A stretch of DNA of 64,000 bases from JAHCHG01 sp041394845 (GTDB lineage: Bacteria; Acidobacteriota; Blastocatellia; Pyrinomonadales; Pyrinomonadaceae), in assembly GCA_041394845.1 (NCBI GenBank), contig JAWKHL010000001.1:1178001-1242000 (forward strand), read 5' to 3'. Positions 35,093-43,458 of this stretch are shown here, piece by piece. Numbering within the stretch: position 1 is the first letter of the stretch; every line of letters starts with the position of its first letter. The notes under the pieces were generated by a model, which saw nothing but the letters and a program-made list of their open reading frames with translations, ran no database searches and had not been told where the DNA came from. The position numbers and the translations under genes are program-made.

Positions 35093-36703
35093 TTAATTTA
35101 AACTGTAACCGCACTTCCCGCAGAATTTTATATTTGAGGGAAATTCACCCTTGCAACGGGGGCAGATCCTTTTGTTGGCGGTTGGAAAACTTTGGGGAAA
35201 GCTTGAAGTAAAACCGCGGGGCTGATTGGTCGTAATACCGGAGTTTTGCCCCAGGCTTAGGCCGCAACGGCCGCAAAATTTTGAATTTTCCGGTAAAACC
35301 GTCTGGCAACGGGGACATGGGAAACCGGGGGCGGCATCTCCGTGGCTGACCATTGTAAAGGTTCGGTTTCCGCAACGGCCGCAAAATTTCACACCCTCGG
35401 CAAATCTGGAATGGCAGTTGGTGCAGGCCACGATTCCCGGCATCAGGCTTGATTGGGCAACGCTTCCTCTGGAAGAAGAAGGTTGACTGTTTTCTCCTCT
35501 GATGGGTCTCAGTTCAGCCTGAATAACCTGTTCGTTGGTTCCCTCGCGCAATTCGATCACCCGCTCGTCATCCTTTTCGCCGGGTTTCGAAACCCTCAGA
35601 ATATGTTGACCGGCGGGAACTGTGGACAGGATCAGCCGCCCCGAACTCCCGACGCTTCCCTTTCTCTCATCGTCAATGTAAACCTCGGCTCCGATCGGGG
35701 CCATGATCACCAGCCGGGAGGTTCCCGATTGGGCGTGGGAATCAATTCCCCGGGACGCTTCCTCTAATTCGGTGATCCAATCGCCAACGGTTTTCGGGCG
35801 GCTATTGGGATCGATCTCCAGAGCGCTCATTATCACCCTTTCGACCGCTTTGGGAATGTCGGATCGAAGCTCCGACAAAGGAGCCGGTTTATGCATTATT
35901 TTTTGCATGACCAGCTCCATCAGATCACCGGTAAAAGGCGTCCGCCCCCCGAGCATCAGGTAGGCGATCGTGCCGATGGCGTAAACGTCGGACCGGACAT
36001 CGACTCCGATTTCGGGTTGCATTTGCTCGGGGGCCATAAATTCCGGGGTTCCGATGATTCCCCTCGACGACGGTGTGGCGCTGGAACTGATGTCGGTAAC
36101 TGTCTGATTGACAAGTTTGGCCAGACCGAAATCCCCAACCTTGATAAAACCGTCCCCGCGCCCCTTTTTCATGATAAAAATATTTGCCGGTTTCAGGTCG
36201 CGATGCAGTACCCCGGCTTCGTGGGCGGCTTCAACCCCGTCGGCGATCTGGCGCAATAAACCCACTGCTCGCGGCACTTCAAGCGTTCCCTCTCTTCTTA
36301 ACAGACGGTGTAGGGTTTCGCCCTCAACGTATTCCATCACCAGATAGAAAACTCCGTCCTCGGTTTCGCCGAAATCCGTTACGTCAACAATATTCGGATG
36401 CCTTATCGAGGCGGCCGACATCGCTTCCCTTTCGAAACGGGCGATGGCTTCGCCCTGTTGAAGGTCATCGTTATTTAATATGTCCTGCCTGACGGTTTTG
36501 ACCGCAACTTTTCTGGTCCCGAGATTTTTGTCATTGGCCAGATAAACCTGACCCATTGCCCCGCGCCCCAAACGCTTTTCCAGCCAATAGCGTTTTGCCA
36601 ATTCCTGCGTCCCGGGCAAACTAAGCCGGGTTTGGGACTGGTCCGTCGGACAAAAATTTACTTCGTCCGGATAACAAAGTTCACATTTTGGGCATTCCTT
36701 CAT
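35093..36703 (-). CDS. Ser/Thr protein kinase with PEGA domain and three C-terminal zinc ribbons
   Basis: 536 residues. An N-terminal zinc ribbon (CPKCELCYPDEVNFCPTD) precedes a full kinase domain: LGRGAMGQVYLA, AVKTV, VMEYVEGETLHRLL, HRDLKPANIF, DFGLAKLV and GTPEFMAPEQM. A PEGA-type beta domain (about 325-390, IGAEVYIDDERKGSVGSSGR) follows, then three double-CxxC zinc ribbons near residues 415-435, 460-480 and 510-530, each of the form C-x2-C ... FCG(R/K)CG. No TM helix. This is a typical acidobacterial signalling kinase, but the ribbon multiplicity is unusual. Its own promoter region (36704-36826) also drives the tRNA on the other strand. Confidence 0.93.
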   Translation of the reverse strand: MKECPKCELCYPDEVNFCPTDQSQTRLSLPGTQELAKRYWLEKRLGRGAMGQVYLANDKNLGTRKVAVKTVRQDILNNDDLQQGEAIARFEREAMSAASIRHPNIVDVTDFGETEDGVFYLVMEYVEGETLHRLLRREGTLEVPRAVGLLRQIADGVEAAHEAGVLHRDLKPANIFIMKKGRGDGFIKVGDFGLAKLVNQTVTDISSSATPSSRGIIGTPEFMAPEQMQPEIGVDVRSDVYAIGTIAYLMLGGRTPFTGDLMELVMQKIMHKPAPLSELRSDIPKAVERVIMSALEIDPNSRPKTVGDWITELEEASRGIDSHAQSGTSRLVIMAPIGAEVYIDDERKGSVGSSGRLILSTVPAGQHILRVSKPGEKDDERVIELREGTNEQVIQAELRPIRGENSQPSSSRGSVAQSSLMPGIVACTNCHSRFAEGVKFCGRCGNRTFTMVSHGDAAPGFPCPRCQTVLPENSKFCGRCGLSLGQNSGITTNQPRGFTSSFPQSFPTANKRICPRCKGEFPSNIKFCGKCGYSLN

Positions 36704-36782
36704 TGTTTTTTTCTTCCCGAGCTATCAGTCCGAAATCAAAATAAGAACGTAAAAACCGGACCGTTTTTGCGAAACATATCTT

Positions 36783-36812
36783 TTGGACAAAAACTATTAT
36801 AGTTGTTATAAT
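36783..36812 (+). promoter_or_regulatory. Promoter of tRNA-Lys
   Basis: TTGGAC (36783-36788) and TATAAT (36807-36812) with an 18-bp spacer, 14 bp before the tRNA. Confidence 0.6.
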
Positions 36813-36826
36813 CCGTTTCGTTAAAT

Positions 36827-36899
36827 GGGTCGTTAGCTCAGTCGGTAGAGCAGCGGACTCTTAATCCGCGGGTCGCAGGTTCGATCCCTGCACGGCCTA
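36827..36899 (+). tRNA. tRNA-Lys (anticodon CTT)
   Basis: A complete cloverleaf: acceptor GGGTCGT with ACGGCCT, D arm GCTC-AGTCGGTA-GAGC, anticodon stem GCGGA/TCCGC around loop CTCTTAA (anticodon CTT), T arm GCAGG-TTCGATC-CCTGC, discriminator A. Its 3' half serves as the attachment site of the downstream integrated element. Confidence 0.96.
36864..36898 (+). repeat. attL: 35-bp direct repeat inside tRNA-Lys
   Basis: Starts at ATCCGCGGG in the anticodon stem and runs to GGCCT at the acceptor end. Identical to 43232-43266; the bases flanking both sides differ (A before and A after here, T and T there). Confidence 0.93.
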
Positions 36900-37042
36900 C
36901 TTTAATTTAACTCACTTAAATATAGCCATTTAGGGACTTACCCAATCTTTTACCCTAAACGCCTTTGCCTGAAAACACAAAAAAAAATCGGCTGAAATCG
37001 GTCGAAATCCGGTAGATTTTTTGGTAGATGAAGGAGAAGGCC

Positions 37043-38146
37043 ATGCCGAGAAAGAAAAAGCTTCCGAAATACGTCGTCAAAAGGGACGGCAAATGGTACG
37101 TCCGGGTGCGCCTCCCCGGAATCCGGCGGCGGGTCCGGGACGAAACTCCGGAGGGCGCCGAGCGGATGATCGAAAAGATCCGGACCGAGCGCCGGCTGCT
37201 CGAAGAAGAAATAGCCAGGATAAAAACTGTCGGGGAGGTCGCGGCCGCCTGGCTTCGATCAAAAAAGAACAAAGTGTCGCCGCGGCACTTTGAAGATCTG
37301 ACCAGGCACGCTCTCCAGTTTAATAAAAAATTCGGTGCTCTGCCGATCGACCGGCTCACGCCGGCGCTGATCGAGGAGTTTTATCTCGAACTTGAAGATC
37401 GGGGGAAACTCTGGCTGGTCGAAAAAATTCACCGGTCGCTCCGGGCCATGCTTAATTATGCGGTCCGGTTCGATCACCTTTCAAAAAACCCGGCCAAAGT
37501 CGTTACCCCGTCGAAAAAACCAAAAAAAGAAGTCATCGCCATGACGGCCTCCGAGGCCCGCGCATTTTTGGCGGCCTGCCGCTCCGGAGAAAAGCGGGGT
37601 CTGGTTTTTGAAGTGGCGCTTTTTACCGGGATGCGGCCCGGAGAATATCTGGCCCTCAGGTGGCAGGATCTCGATCTCAAAAAAAATCGGCTTCAGGTCC
37701 GCCGCGCTCTGGCCCGGTACCATGATTCGGGAGGCTATTATTTTAAGGAATTGAAAACCACCTCGTCGCGCCGCGTCATCGATATTCCGGAGGATCTAGC
37801 CGCCAAACTTGCCGAGCTGAGGGAGAAGGCTGAAAAGAAACGGGGTTTTAAGAAAACCGATCTCATCTTCCGGAGCCAAAACGGAGAGCCGTTGAATATC
37901 CATAATCTGGCCCGGCGGGAATTTAAGGGGATCCTCAAGGCGGCCGATCTCGATCAAAAAAAATTCAATCCCTATTCACTTCGCCACACCTGCGCCACTC
38001 TGCTTTTTCACGAGAACGCCAGTTTAAAGACGGTCCAGGAACGCCTCGGCCACGCCTCGGCCAAAACGACCATGGACACTTATATTCATTTTATTCCGAG
38101 TCTTCAGAAAGAGGCGACGGAGAAATTGTCAGGGGTTTTATATTAG
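37043..38146 (+). CDS. Tyrosine recombinase / phage integrase
   Basis: 367 residues. An Arm-binding N-terminal part (KRDGKWYVRVRLPGIRRRVRD), a SAM-like core-binding domain (about 62-155, TVGEVAAAWLRSKKNKVSPRHFEDL), and a catalytic domain with Arg198 (FTGMRPGE), Lys238 (LKTTSSRR), Arg314 in NPYSLRHTCATLLF, His337 in LGHASAKTTMDTY and nucleophile Tyr347. The HxxR histidine is replaced by Tyr311, a tolerated variant. The ATG at 37043 is chosen over 37028 because AAGGAG ends 6 bp before it. The gene is 143 bp downstream of the tRNA it integrates into, reading away from it. Confidence 0.95.
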   Translation: MPRKKKLPKYVVKRDGKWYVRVRLPGIRRRVRDETPEGAERMIEKIRTERRLLEEEIARIKTVGEVAAAWLRSKKNKVSPRHFEDLTRHALQFNKKFGALPIDRLTPALIEEFYLELEDRGKLWLVEKIHRSLRAMLNYAVRFDHLSKNPAKVVTPSKKPKKEVIAMTASEARAFLAACRSGEKRGLVFEVALFTGMRPGEYLALRWQDLDLKKNRLQVRRALARYHDSGGYYFKELKTTSSRRVIDIPEDLAAKLAELREKAEKKRGFKKTDLIFRSQNGEPLNIHNLARREFKGILKAADLDQKKFNPYSLRHTCATLLFHENASLKTVQERLGHASAKTTMDTYIHFIPSLQKEATEKLSGVLY

Positions 38147-38216
38147 GATAGTACACCCTTGGAAAGAGCGTCTGACTTCGGATCAGTTCAGGTTGTTCCG
38201 CCATATTCCATGACGC

Positions 38217-38244
38217 CCCGCCCATCGCACGAAGCGGGATTTTT
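38217..38244 (+). terminator. Possible weak terminator after the integrase gene
   Basis: CCCGC (38217-38221) pairs with GCGGG (38234-38238) across a 12-nt loop, followed by ATTTTT. The short stem makes this uncertain. Confidence 0.4.
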
Positions 38245-38346
38245 CTTGTCAGGAAATTATACGGTTTTCCGCCCACAGGGGAACCAACCGTGAACCAAGT
38301 GAAAAGAAAAGTCGGATTCAGGCGGCTAGATTACTGAACCAACAAA

Positions 38347-39129
38347 TTACTTGGTTTTGCGCTGTCTATATTGATCGATCAACGTTAAGACGGAATCAAT
38401 CGGTTCTACAATGGAGTAGCCAGAATTTGGGCCATCCGGCTCAGAATTAACCGAAATGATACCACTTACAACACCAATAATTTTGTACTTTCCTTGATTG
38501 ATTTCAAAAACTGCCCCTCCACTATTCCCAGGCAAAATATGACAATCAAGAACCAGTTCGTTCCCATCGTAAGCCGAAACGATTCCGCGTCGAATCAAAG
38601 GGCCCTTCGGAAATGAGTTCTTGCCAAGAACCGGGTAACCAACCACAAAAACCTCTTGGGTTAGTTGCAGATCGGCGGCCATTTTGACGTCCTCAATCGT
38701 CGAAACGGGTAAGGCTTTTAGTTCGTCATTTACTGACATACTTTCCAAACCGAAAACAGCAACATCCCTTGTTTCGTGTATCTGTAAATCTCCCCGGTCT
38801 TTAGAATCTTTTGTCGTTTTTTCGATCGTATTTTTGCATCTGTAACACAAAAATTGAAAGACCTCACATTTAGGTTCTTCGTTGAATAAATGTGCAGCTG
38901 TAACAAGAAACAACTGGTTGTTATCTTTGAACAAGAATCCGCTTCCGTATTTCTTGTCACACTTGATTAGAACCACCGCTGGCATCTGTTTCGATCCAAC
39001 TGAGGCGGACTTGGGGCTATTGGCATTATTTTCGGACGATCGATTATCACTGGCACTGCTATTCTGATCACTAGCTTTACCACATCCGAGAATCACAAGA
39101 ACCAACGATAAAATCATCCATTTCCGCAT
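38347..39129 (-). CDS. Lipoprotein trypsin-like serine protease
   Basis: 260 residues. The signal peptide ends in LVILGC (lipobox, Cys16), followed by a Ser/Asn-rich linker (about 19-48) and a chymotrypsin-fold domain. The triad is readable: His80 in FLVTAAHLF, Asp122 in TRDVAVFGL, Ser203 in LPGNSGGAVF. VVGYPVLG and the GIVSAYDGNELVLDCHILPGNSGG strand order match HtrA-like and trypsin-like proteases, but there is no PDZ domain. GGAGG lies 9 bp before the ATG at 39129. Last gene of the leftward cassette in the element; a lipid-anchored protease is unusual cargo for a phage remnant. Confidence 0.87.
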   Translation of the reverse strand: MRKWMILSLVLVILGCGKASDQNSSASDNRSSENNANSPKSASVGSKQMPAVVLIKCDKKYGSGFLFKDNNQLFLVTAAHLFNEEPKCEVFQFLCYRCKNTIEKTTKDSKDRGDLQIHETRDVAVFGLESMSVNDELKALPVSTIEDVKMAADLQLTQEVFVVGYPVLGKNSFPKGPLIRRGIVSAYDGNELVLDCHILPGNSGGAVFEINQGKYKIIGVVSGIISVNSEPDGPNSGYSIVEPIDSVLTLIDQYRQRKTK

Positions 39130-39203
39130 AGGATTTCCTCCACAAAATATTTGCAATATTTGCATTGATTTTTGATGTGGTCAATTCCGTTTTTTTTATT
39201 AAC

Positions 39204-39410
39204 CTACCCCCACCGCCCCTTATTCCCGACGGCGTTCTTATTACCTTTCGGAGCGCCGGCCGTCGCTTTTCTGGGCGGCAGTCCCAGAGCGACCCGCACC
39301 TTATCGGAGTTGTTCAGATCCCGGCGGCGAGCGATTTCGGGAAAGGTTTTCTCAAATTCGCCGCCCTCGAACGTTACCTTTATATAAGTCGTTTTTTCTT
39401 GATTTTTCAT
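39204..39410 (-). CDS. Ribbon-helix-helix-like small protein
   Basis: 68 residues. The order beta-strand TTYIKVTFEGG, helix FEKTFPEIARRRD, helix NNSDKVRVALGL fits a ribbon-helix-helix DNA-binding fold. A basic glycine/asparagine tail follows (AGAPKGNKNAVGNKG), similar to tails of phage small terminase-like and DNA-binding proteins. No strong ribosome-binding site is visible. Lies 74 bp upstream of the protease gene and 61 bp after the 55-aa gene. It may repress the promoter at 39694-39721; both are inference. Confidence 0.5.
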   Translation of the reverse strand: MKNQEKTTYIKVTFEGGEFEKTFPEIARRRDLNNSDKVRVALGLPPRKATAGAPKGNKNAVGNKGRWG

Positions 39411-39433
39411 AGTATTTTTATTAAATTAAGAGT

Positions 39434-39455
39434 GCGGGGGATTTGGCTCCCCCGC
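39434..39455 (-). terminator. GC-rich hairpin inside the leftward cassette
   Basis: GCGGGGG (39434-39440) pairs perfectly with CCCCCGC (39449-39455) around an 8-nt loop, between the 55-aa gene and the ribbon-helix-helix gene. No T-run follows on the minus strand, so it may be a processing or stabilising hairpin instead of a terminator. Confidence 0.5.
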
Positions 39456-39471
39456 GTGGAGTGAAATTAAA

Positions 39472-39639
39472 TTAGCTGGTTAGCTTTTTAATTTCGTTCT
39501 CAAGTTCACAAAGGCGATGGTTTAAGTTGTTCAGGCTTTCAACCATTGCCTTTTCTCTTTTTTGGCTCTGACTTTGTTTCCAAAGCTGATAACCAATCCA
39601 GAGGAACCTGAGGAACTCCGATAGAATTAAGTATTCCAT
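39472..39639 (-). CDS. Small amphipathic-helix/coiled-coil protein, 55 aa
   Basis: A short gene with an excellent GGAGG (39649-39653) 9 bp before its ATG, 55 bp after a consensus promoter. The N-terminal half is hydrophobic and aromatic (EYLILSEFLRFLWIGYQLW), suited to lie in or on the membrane; the C-terminal half has heptad leucines (MVESLNNLNHRLCELENEI), suggesting a coiled coil. No homologue recognised. First gene of the leftward cassette. Confidence 0.7.
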   Translation of the reverse strand: MEYLILSEFLRFLWIGYQLWKQSQSQKREKAMVESLNNLNHRLCELENEIKKLTS

Positions 39640-39693
39640 CTTCGTTTACCTCCTCTCTTAATTGTCAAAGAGCATTAACTCCTTGCAATTATT

Positions 39694-39721
39694 ATTATAC
39701 ACAATTAGAACTAATTGTCAA
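39694..39721 (-). promoter_or_regulatory. Consensus promoter with embedded perfect palindrome
   Basis: On the minus strand, TTGACA (39721-39716) and TATAAT (39699-39694) are separated by 16 bp. Between them lies ACAATTAG-AA-CTAATTGT (39701-39718), a perfect 8+8 palindrome overlapping the -35. A related half-site TTGACAATTA recurs on the same strand near 39657-39667. This is the layout of a tightly repressed phage promoter. Confidence 0.8.
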
Positions 39722-39802
39722 TAGAAAAAGGCAAAAAAGTTGAAAAAAGTGTGATTTTTTTTGTGTTTTTTTTAATTATTCACGAGGACGCCCCGAACCA
39801 TA

Positions 39803-40795
39803 TCAAGCCGGAATTAAAACAGCCCGAACCATTCTCAGCGTGATGTCGCCGGTGTTATCGGGTGAGCGACCCTGCACTTTCAAATCATTGGCATTTGAAA
39901 GCGTAAGTCCGGTAATTTCCGCATAATCCGCGCCGCCGTCCGGCAATCCCAAACCGGCCACTCTGACGACCGATGAACTGACGCGGATAATTTGAATCGA
40001 CATCTGCCAGCCGCCCCCCGACCCGTTGGAATCAACCAAAAAGGACGTGTCGGTTCCGAACAGATTGAAATAGGCGATTTTCTGATTGGCATTCGCCGCA
40101 AAAGAGCCTCCCGCCACAATTTCCACAGCGTCGCCGTCAGCGTTCAAAGACGCCCCCGGCAGAGAATACGTCCAGAGAGTTTCGGCGGTCGTTCCGGTCG
40201 TTGCGTGATCGCCGGTGTCGGTGTCGAGGATGGTGATCTGTGATCCCGATAATTCGCTTTCAATTGAAGTCAAAGAAACGGTCGTTTCGGGAGCGTCCTC
40301 CGGCAAGGTTACGATCTGCGAAAAATCAGAGCCTTCCGGGAACATTCGAAGCCGGGCATCTTTTGCAAACAGGGTTTCGAGAGTGTATTTGAGGGTGTCG
40401 CCCGGACGGACCGTGCCGATTTTTACGGGGGGAACCTCCGGCAGAGATTCGTAATCAAGCCAGACATCAACTCTGGCCGGATATTCGGTTTGGGTGAACA
40501 GATCTTCAACTAAAAAAAGCGTTTTGACATTTATCAATAGTGCATTATCTTCCGTGTCGGCGGTTGTTTGGTAGAATTTTGTGCTGTAGGAAGCGTGTTT
40601 GAAATAAATGGCCGTCCCTTCTGCCGGAGAAATTGAGGCCGCTTCAACAGATCCGGTGTCCGTGTCCGATGTGATGGTCGTAATGTAGGTATCGCCCGAC
40701 ACGGTGTAGATGTCGAGGTCCTCGCCCCCGAATTCATCGACGTAACCGGAGGCGTCTCTCGTAGCTAATTGAAAGGATGAAAAATAGCTGGCCAT
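39803..40795 (-). CDS. Phage structural (tail-associated) protein
   Basis: 330 residues, beta-rich, Thr/Ser/Asp-rich, without signal peptide or catalytic motif. Begins MASYFSSFQLATRDASGYV; LNADGDAVEIVAGGSFAANANQKIAYFNLFG and LRMVRAVLIPA look like a phage tail or receptor-binding C-terminal fold. Its start overlaps the end of the upstream tail gene by one base (TAATG-type junction), so both are translated together. Function from context; a baseplate/tail-tip accessory or side-tail protein is most likely. Confidence 0.6.
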   Translation of the reverse strand: MASYFSSFQLATRDASGYVDEFGGEDLDIYTVSGDTYITTITSDTDTGSVEAASISPAEGTAIYFKHASYSTKFYQTTADTEDNALLINVKTLFLVEDLFTQTEYPARVDVWLDYESLPEVPPVKIGTVRPGDTLKYTLETLFAKDARLRMFPEGSDFSQIVTLPEDAPETTVSLTSIESELSGSQITILDTDTGDHATTGTTAETLWTYSLPGASLNADGDAVEIVAGGSFAANANQKIAYFNLFGTDTSFLVDSNGSGGGWQMSIQIIRVSSSVVRVAGLGLPDGGADYAEITGLTLSNANDLKVQGRSPDNTGDITLRMVRAVLIPA

Positions 40796-42786
40796 TACAC
40801 CTCCCGGCCCAAAGTGGTCTGGAAAGCCTGAATGAGTGAGTAAAGCTCGGCGGCCTCAGCGTCCGACAGGCCCGTCCCAATCGTGGCAAAAGCGATCTCT
40901 TTGGTCGAAAACGCCGAAATGGCCGCATATTTCCCTAAAAGAAGATTTGCGTTCGGCAAGCTGGTCGAAGCTCTTGTCGCGTTTATGACTTTGTTGCCGT
41001 CGATCCAGCCATTGATCACGCTCGCTCCGGTTCGATTGGCGATAAAATACCCGGAGGAATCTGTGTTGGCAAACCCGGCGGTTCCTCCGGCATCCCCCCA
41101 GGAAATATAAAATTTTGAGTCTCCGTATTCGAGCATCATCCGGTTTGAATTTCCGGTGGCGGCGCTCATTTCCGCAACGGACGCGGCTGAAGCATCCGTC
41201 CTTGAATAGATCGATTGATGGCCGTCGTTAAGGGAGCTGTTGGTGCTTAAATTGAACCCGGTGTCGGCGTAGCCAGTTGATCCGTTCGGAGTGGCTCCGG
41301 TCGAAGCGTGAGCCCAGCCCCCGGAAAAAGTCAAATCAAACGTGCCGGGATTGGCCAGATTGACGGCGTGGGCGGATGCGCTCCCGCCGACAAATGGATA
41401 AACAGCCTGCATTTTTGCCCACAGCGTCCCCGCTTTCATCGCCCTGACCAAAGTATCGATCGCGGCGGCAATGGATGTATCGGTGATCGAGGTTGCCGTC
41501 AAAAAAGCGCTGGTCGCCGCGTCGTAAGCCTGAATTATCGGAATGGTCAGAACTCCGCTCGAATACGTGGCCGAACCGAAAGACGGCAAGCCGATCGGCT
41601 TGATCGGAGTGTCGGGGTCAGATGGAGGATCGGGCGATCCGGTGGCCGTTTCAAACGCATCTACGGCGTCCTCATTATATGCCTGACAAAACAGCCGCAC
41701 GCGATTGCCTGAATCTTTCGGGCTTTGAATGACGCGGAAATACTGAAATTGGGTAAAGGCTAAGGTGAACGGATCGGTGTAGCCTTTTCCGGTTAAAAGG
41801 TCCGATTCCACTTTTATCACATCATATTTTTTGATGCCGAGCGCAAAAACATAATCCACTTCAAACGAGATGCGAAGATTATTCTTAACGCCCCCCTCGT
41901 CAAATTCTCCGAACCAAAGGAGCGCGTAGGCCAGCTTTATCGCCTCGCTTTCGTTTCTGGTTCCGAAGGCAAAATAGTTTTTGGTGTTCGGTTTCGGAGC
42001 GTTTTGCCCGACGCTCCGACCGGCCTTTAATTTCTGGTTCGGGTCGTCAACCGTGATCGGGCGCTCGAGATCAAAATTCTCCGAATACTCAAAAGATAAA
42101 ATAACCTCGTTGGTTAAATCTTTGTCCGAGATTTCCTGCTCGATCCGAAGAGTCGTTCCGCCGCCGCCCGTTCGCAAAATATTGCAGTTTGCTCCCCGGT
42201 CTATGAATACCGGAACGGCCGAAAGTTCCCCGCTCGTCAAAGCTTTTAAGGGCTGGATCGTGTATTTCCCCTCATATTGAAAAGGAACCGAGATCCGGCC
42301 CGCCCGGCAAATATCGGTTATCACCTCGGCGGCCGGCCTTCCTTCAATGACGGCATCGAACTGCGTTCTCTGGTGAGAATACTGGTGATCGTCGCCCTCG
42401 CCGTCCGTGTAGGTGAAAATCACCCCTTCCTCGGTCCAGTCCGAGCAAGTCACCCAATCGGCGAGTTCAAACCGCGAATGATCATATTTGAGGCCGAATC
42501 GTTTATTTGTGTAAAGCTCCAGCAGGCACCAGACGCGGTTTTGACTGAATATGCGCGATGAGGTCGAGGCGTCCGTGTAAACCTTGACCTGTTCGTAACC
42601 GTGAACCCAGCACTGGGTTTGAAAAGAGGCTGGGGCGACCGTGGCCGGAACACTGGGCCAAGATGAATTTTGGAATCCAAAAATATTGTCAATAACGTTA
42701 AAATGTGTTTTTTGGGGAAAACGTTTTATTTCGAGTTTTTTTACCAGCGATCCCCGGAACCGAGGCCGGGAGATCTGCCAATGAAT
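40795..42786 (-). pseudogene. Phage tail-tip (J-like) protein fused to LamG-like domain, 5' end lost
   Basis: The frame is open from 42786 to the stop at 40795 (663 codons), but has no ATG, GTG or TTG before the GTG at 42453. The region upstream of 42453 is clearly coding: VWCLLELYTNKRFGLKYDHSRFELADWV is the tail-protein-J motif that continues into TCSDWTEEGVIF. The gene has therefore lost its N-terminal part, and phage-like sequence gives way to A/T-rich DNA around 42660-42720. The C-terminal 200 residues form a concanavalin-like (LamG-type) domain ending in LSDAEAAELYSLIQAFQTTLG, common in phage tail fibres. Translation from 42453 would give 552 residues. Confidence 0.75.
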
Positions 42787-42871
42787 TCATCTGACAAGTG
42801 AGGAAATGATTTCTTAATAATCCGCGGAAAAAAAGGTCGACTGGTAAAATTTTTGTGCTATAGTGTCTGCC

Positions 42872-43051
42872 ATGACAACAATTCTGGTTACCTTTGTAAC
42901 CTTATTCGTAAGCATTTGGTCCATAGTTGTCTCCCTCCAATCCGATGAACCAATTGAAAGAAAATTCCTGGCACCGGCATTGCTTTTTTTTACTGCCTTT
43001 TATCTGGGTGTGATGGTTTTTTTGTTAACTCCTAAATTTACCTTGTTTTGA
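42872..43051 (+). CDS. Small two-helix membrane protein, 59 aa
   Basis: Two hydrophobic helices (TTILVTFVTLFVSIWSIVVSL and FLAPALLFFTAFYLGVMVFLL) joined by SDEPIERK. A TATAGT box ends only 7 bp before the ATG, so the transcript could be nearly leaderless; there is no clear ribosome-binding site. Lies between the truncated tail gene and the right attachment site. Function unknown. Confidence 0.5.
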   Translation: MTTILVTFVTLFVSIWSIVVSLQSDEPIERKFLAPALLFFTAFYLGVMVFLLTPKFTLF

Positions 43052-43059
43052 AACTCGGT

Positions 43060-43086
43060 CTGCCCTTAGGCGGGGTCATTTTTTCC
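43060..43086 (+). terminator. Possible terminator after the 59-aa gene
   Basis: CTGCC pairs with GGCGG (one G-T wobble) around CTTA, followed by GGTCATTTTTT. Short stem, weak call. The rest of 43087-43231 up to the right att site shows nothing recognisable. Confidence 0.35.
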
Positions 43087-43231
43087 GGGTTCTAACGAGC
43101 CATCGAACTGTTGGGGTAATAACCGCAGCCAATTCATTATTAATTCCCTCTCCGAACAAATCTCAAGCTAAAATTCCCGGAGTTGTCCGAGGTTCGGTCG
43201 GTAATTATTTCTTTTTGCTTTTCCTTCCATT

Positions 43232-43266
43232 ATCCGCGGGTCGCAGGTTCGATCCCTGCACGGCCT
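43232..43266 (+). repeat. attR: second copy of the 35-bp tRNA-Lys 3' end
   Basis: Identical to 36864-36898. It holds only the anticodon-stem 3' strand, T arm and acceptor 3' strand, so it is not a functional tRNA. Confidence 0.93.
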
Positions 43267-43383
43267 TTCAAAATCTTCATTTTTCTCGAGCGTTTCAATA
43301 ATGAGAGGCAAATTTTCCGGAATTTGGCTCATTTATTTTCTTAAAACTTCGACTTTTTTTATCATTCCCACGTCTAAAAACCG

Positions 43384-43405
43384 GAACACGATTTATTTTG
43401 TGTTC
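43384..43405. promoter_or_regulatory. Inverted repeat upstream of the ECF sigma gene
   Basis: GAACAC (43384-43389) and GTGTTC (43400-43405) with a 10-bp spacer, 54 bp before the sigma-factor start. Possible operator or part of an autoregulated promoter; the interval 43267-43458 holds no gene. Confidence 0.35.
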
Positions 43406-43458
43406 AAAAAGCGCGTTTGGTAAACTTCTCGTGCGAAAAACGTTGAAAAACACGAGTA

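Larger units (their letters stand above)
36864..43266. mobile_element. 6.4-kb integrated element in tRNA-Lys (prophage remnant with cargo)
   Basis: Bounded by a perfect 35-bp direct repeat of the tRNA-Lys 3' end (36864-36898, and 43232-43266). A tyrosine integrase gene lies just inside the left end, reading inward. Contents: integrase; leftward cassette (55-aa protein, ribbon-helix-helix-like protein, lipoprotein serine protease); two phage tail genes of which the promoter-proximal one lacks its 5' end; a 59-aa membrane protein. No capsid, portal, terminase large subunit or lysis genes remain, so it cannot be a complete phage. Confidence 0.88.

Noticed and set aside
43226..43266. Second tRNA-Lys gene
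   Set aside because: Only the 35-bp 3' portion is present; no D arm or acceptor 5' strand, so it is the att duplicate.
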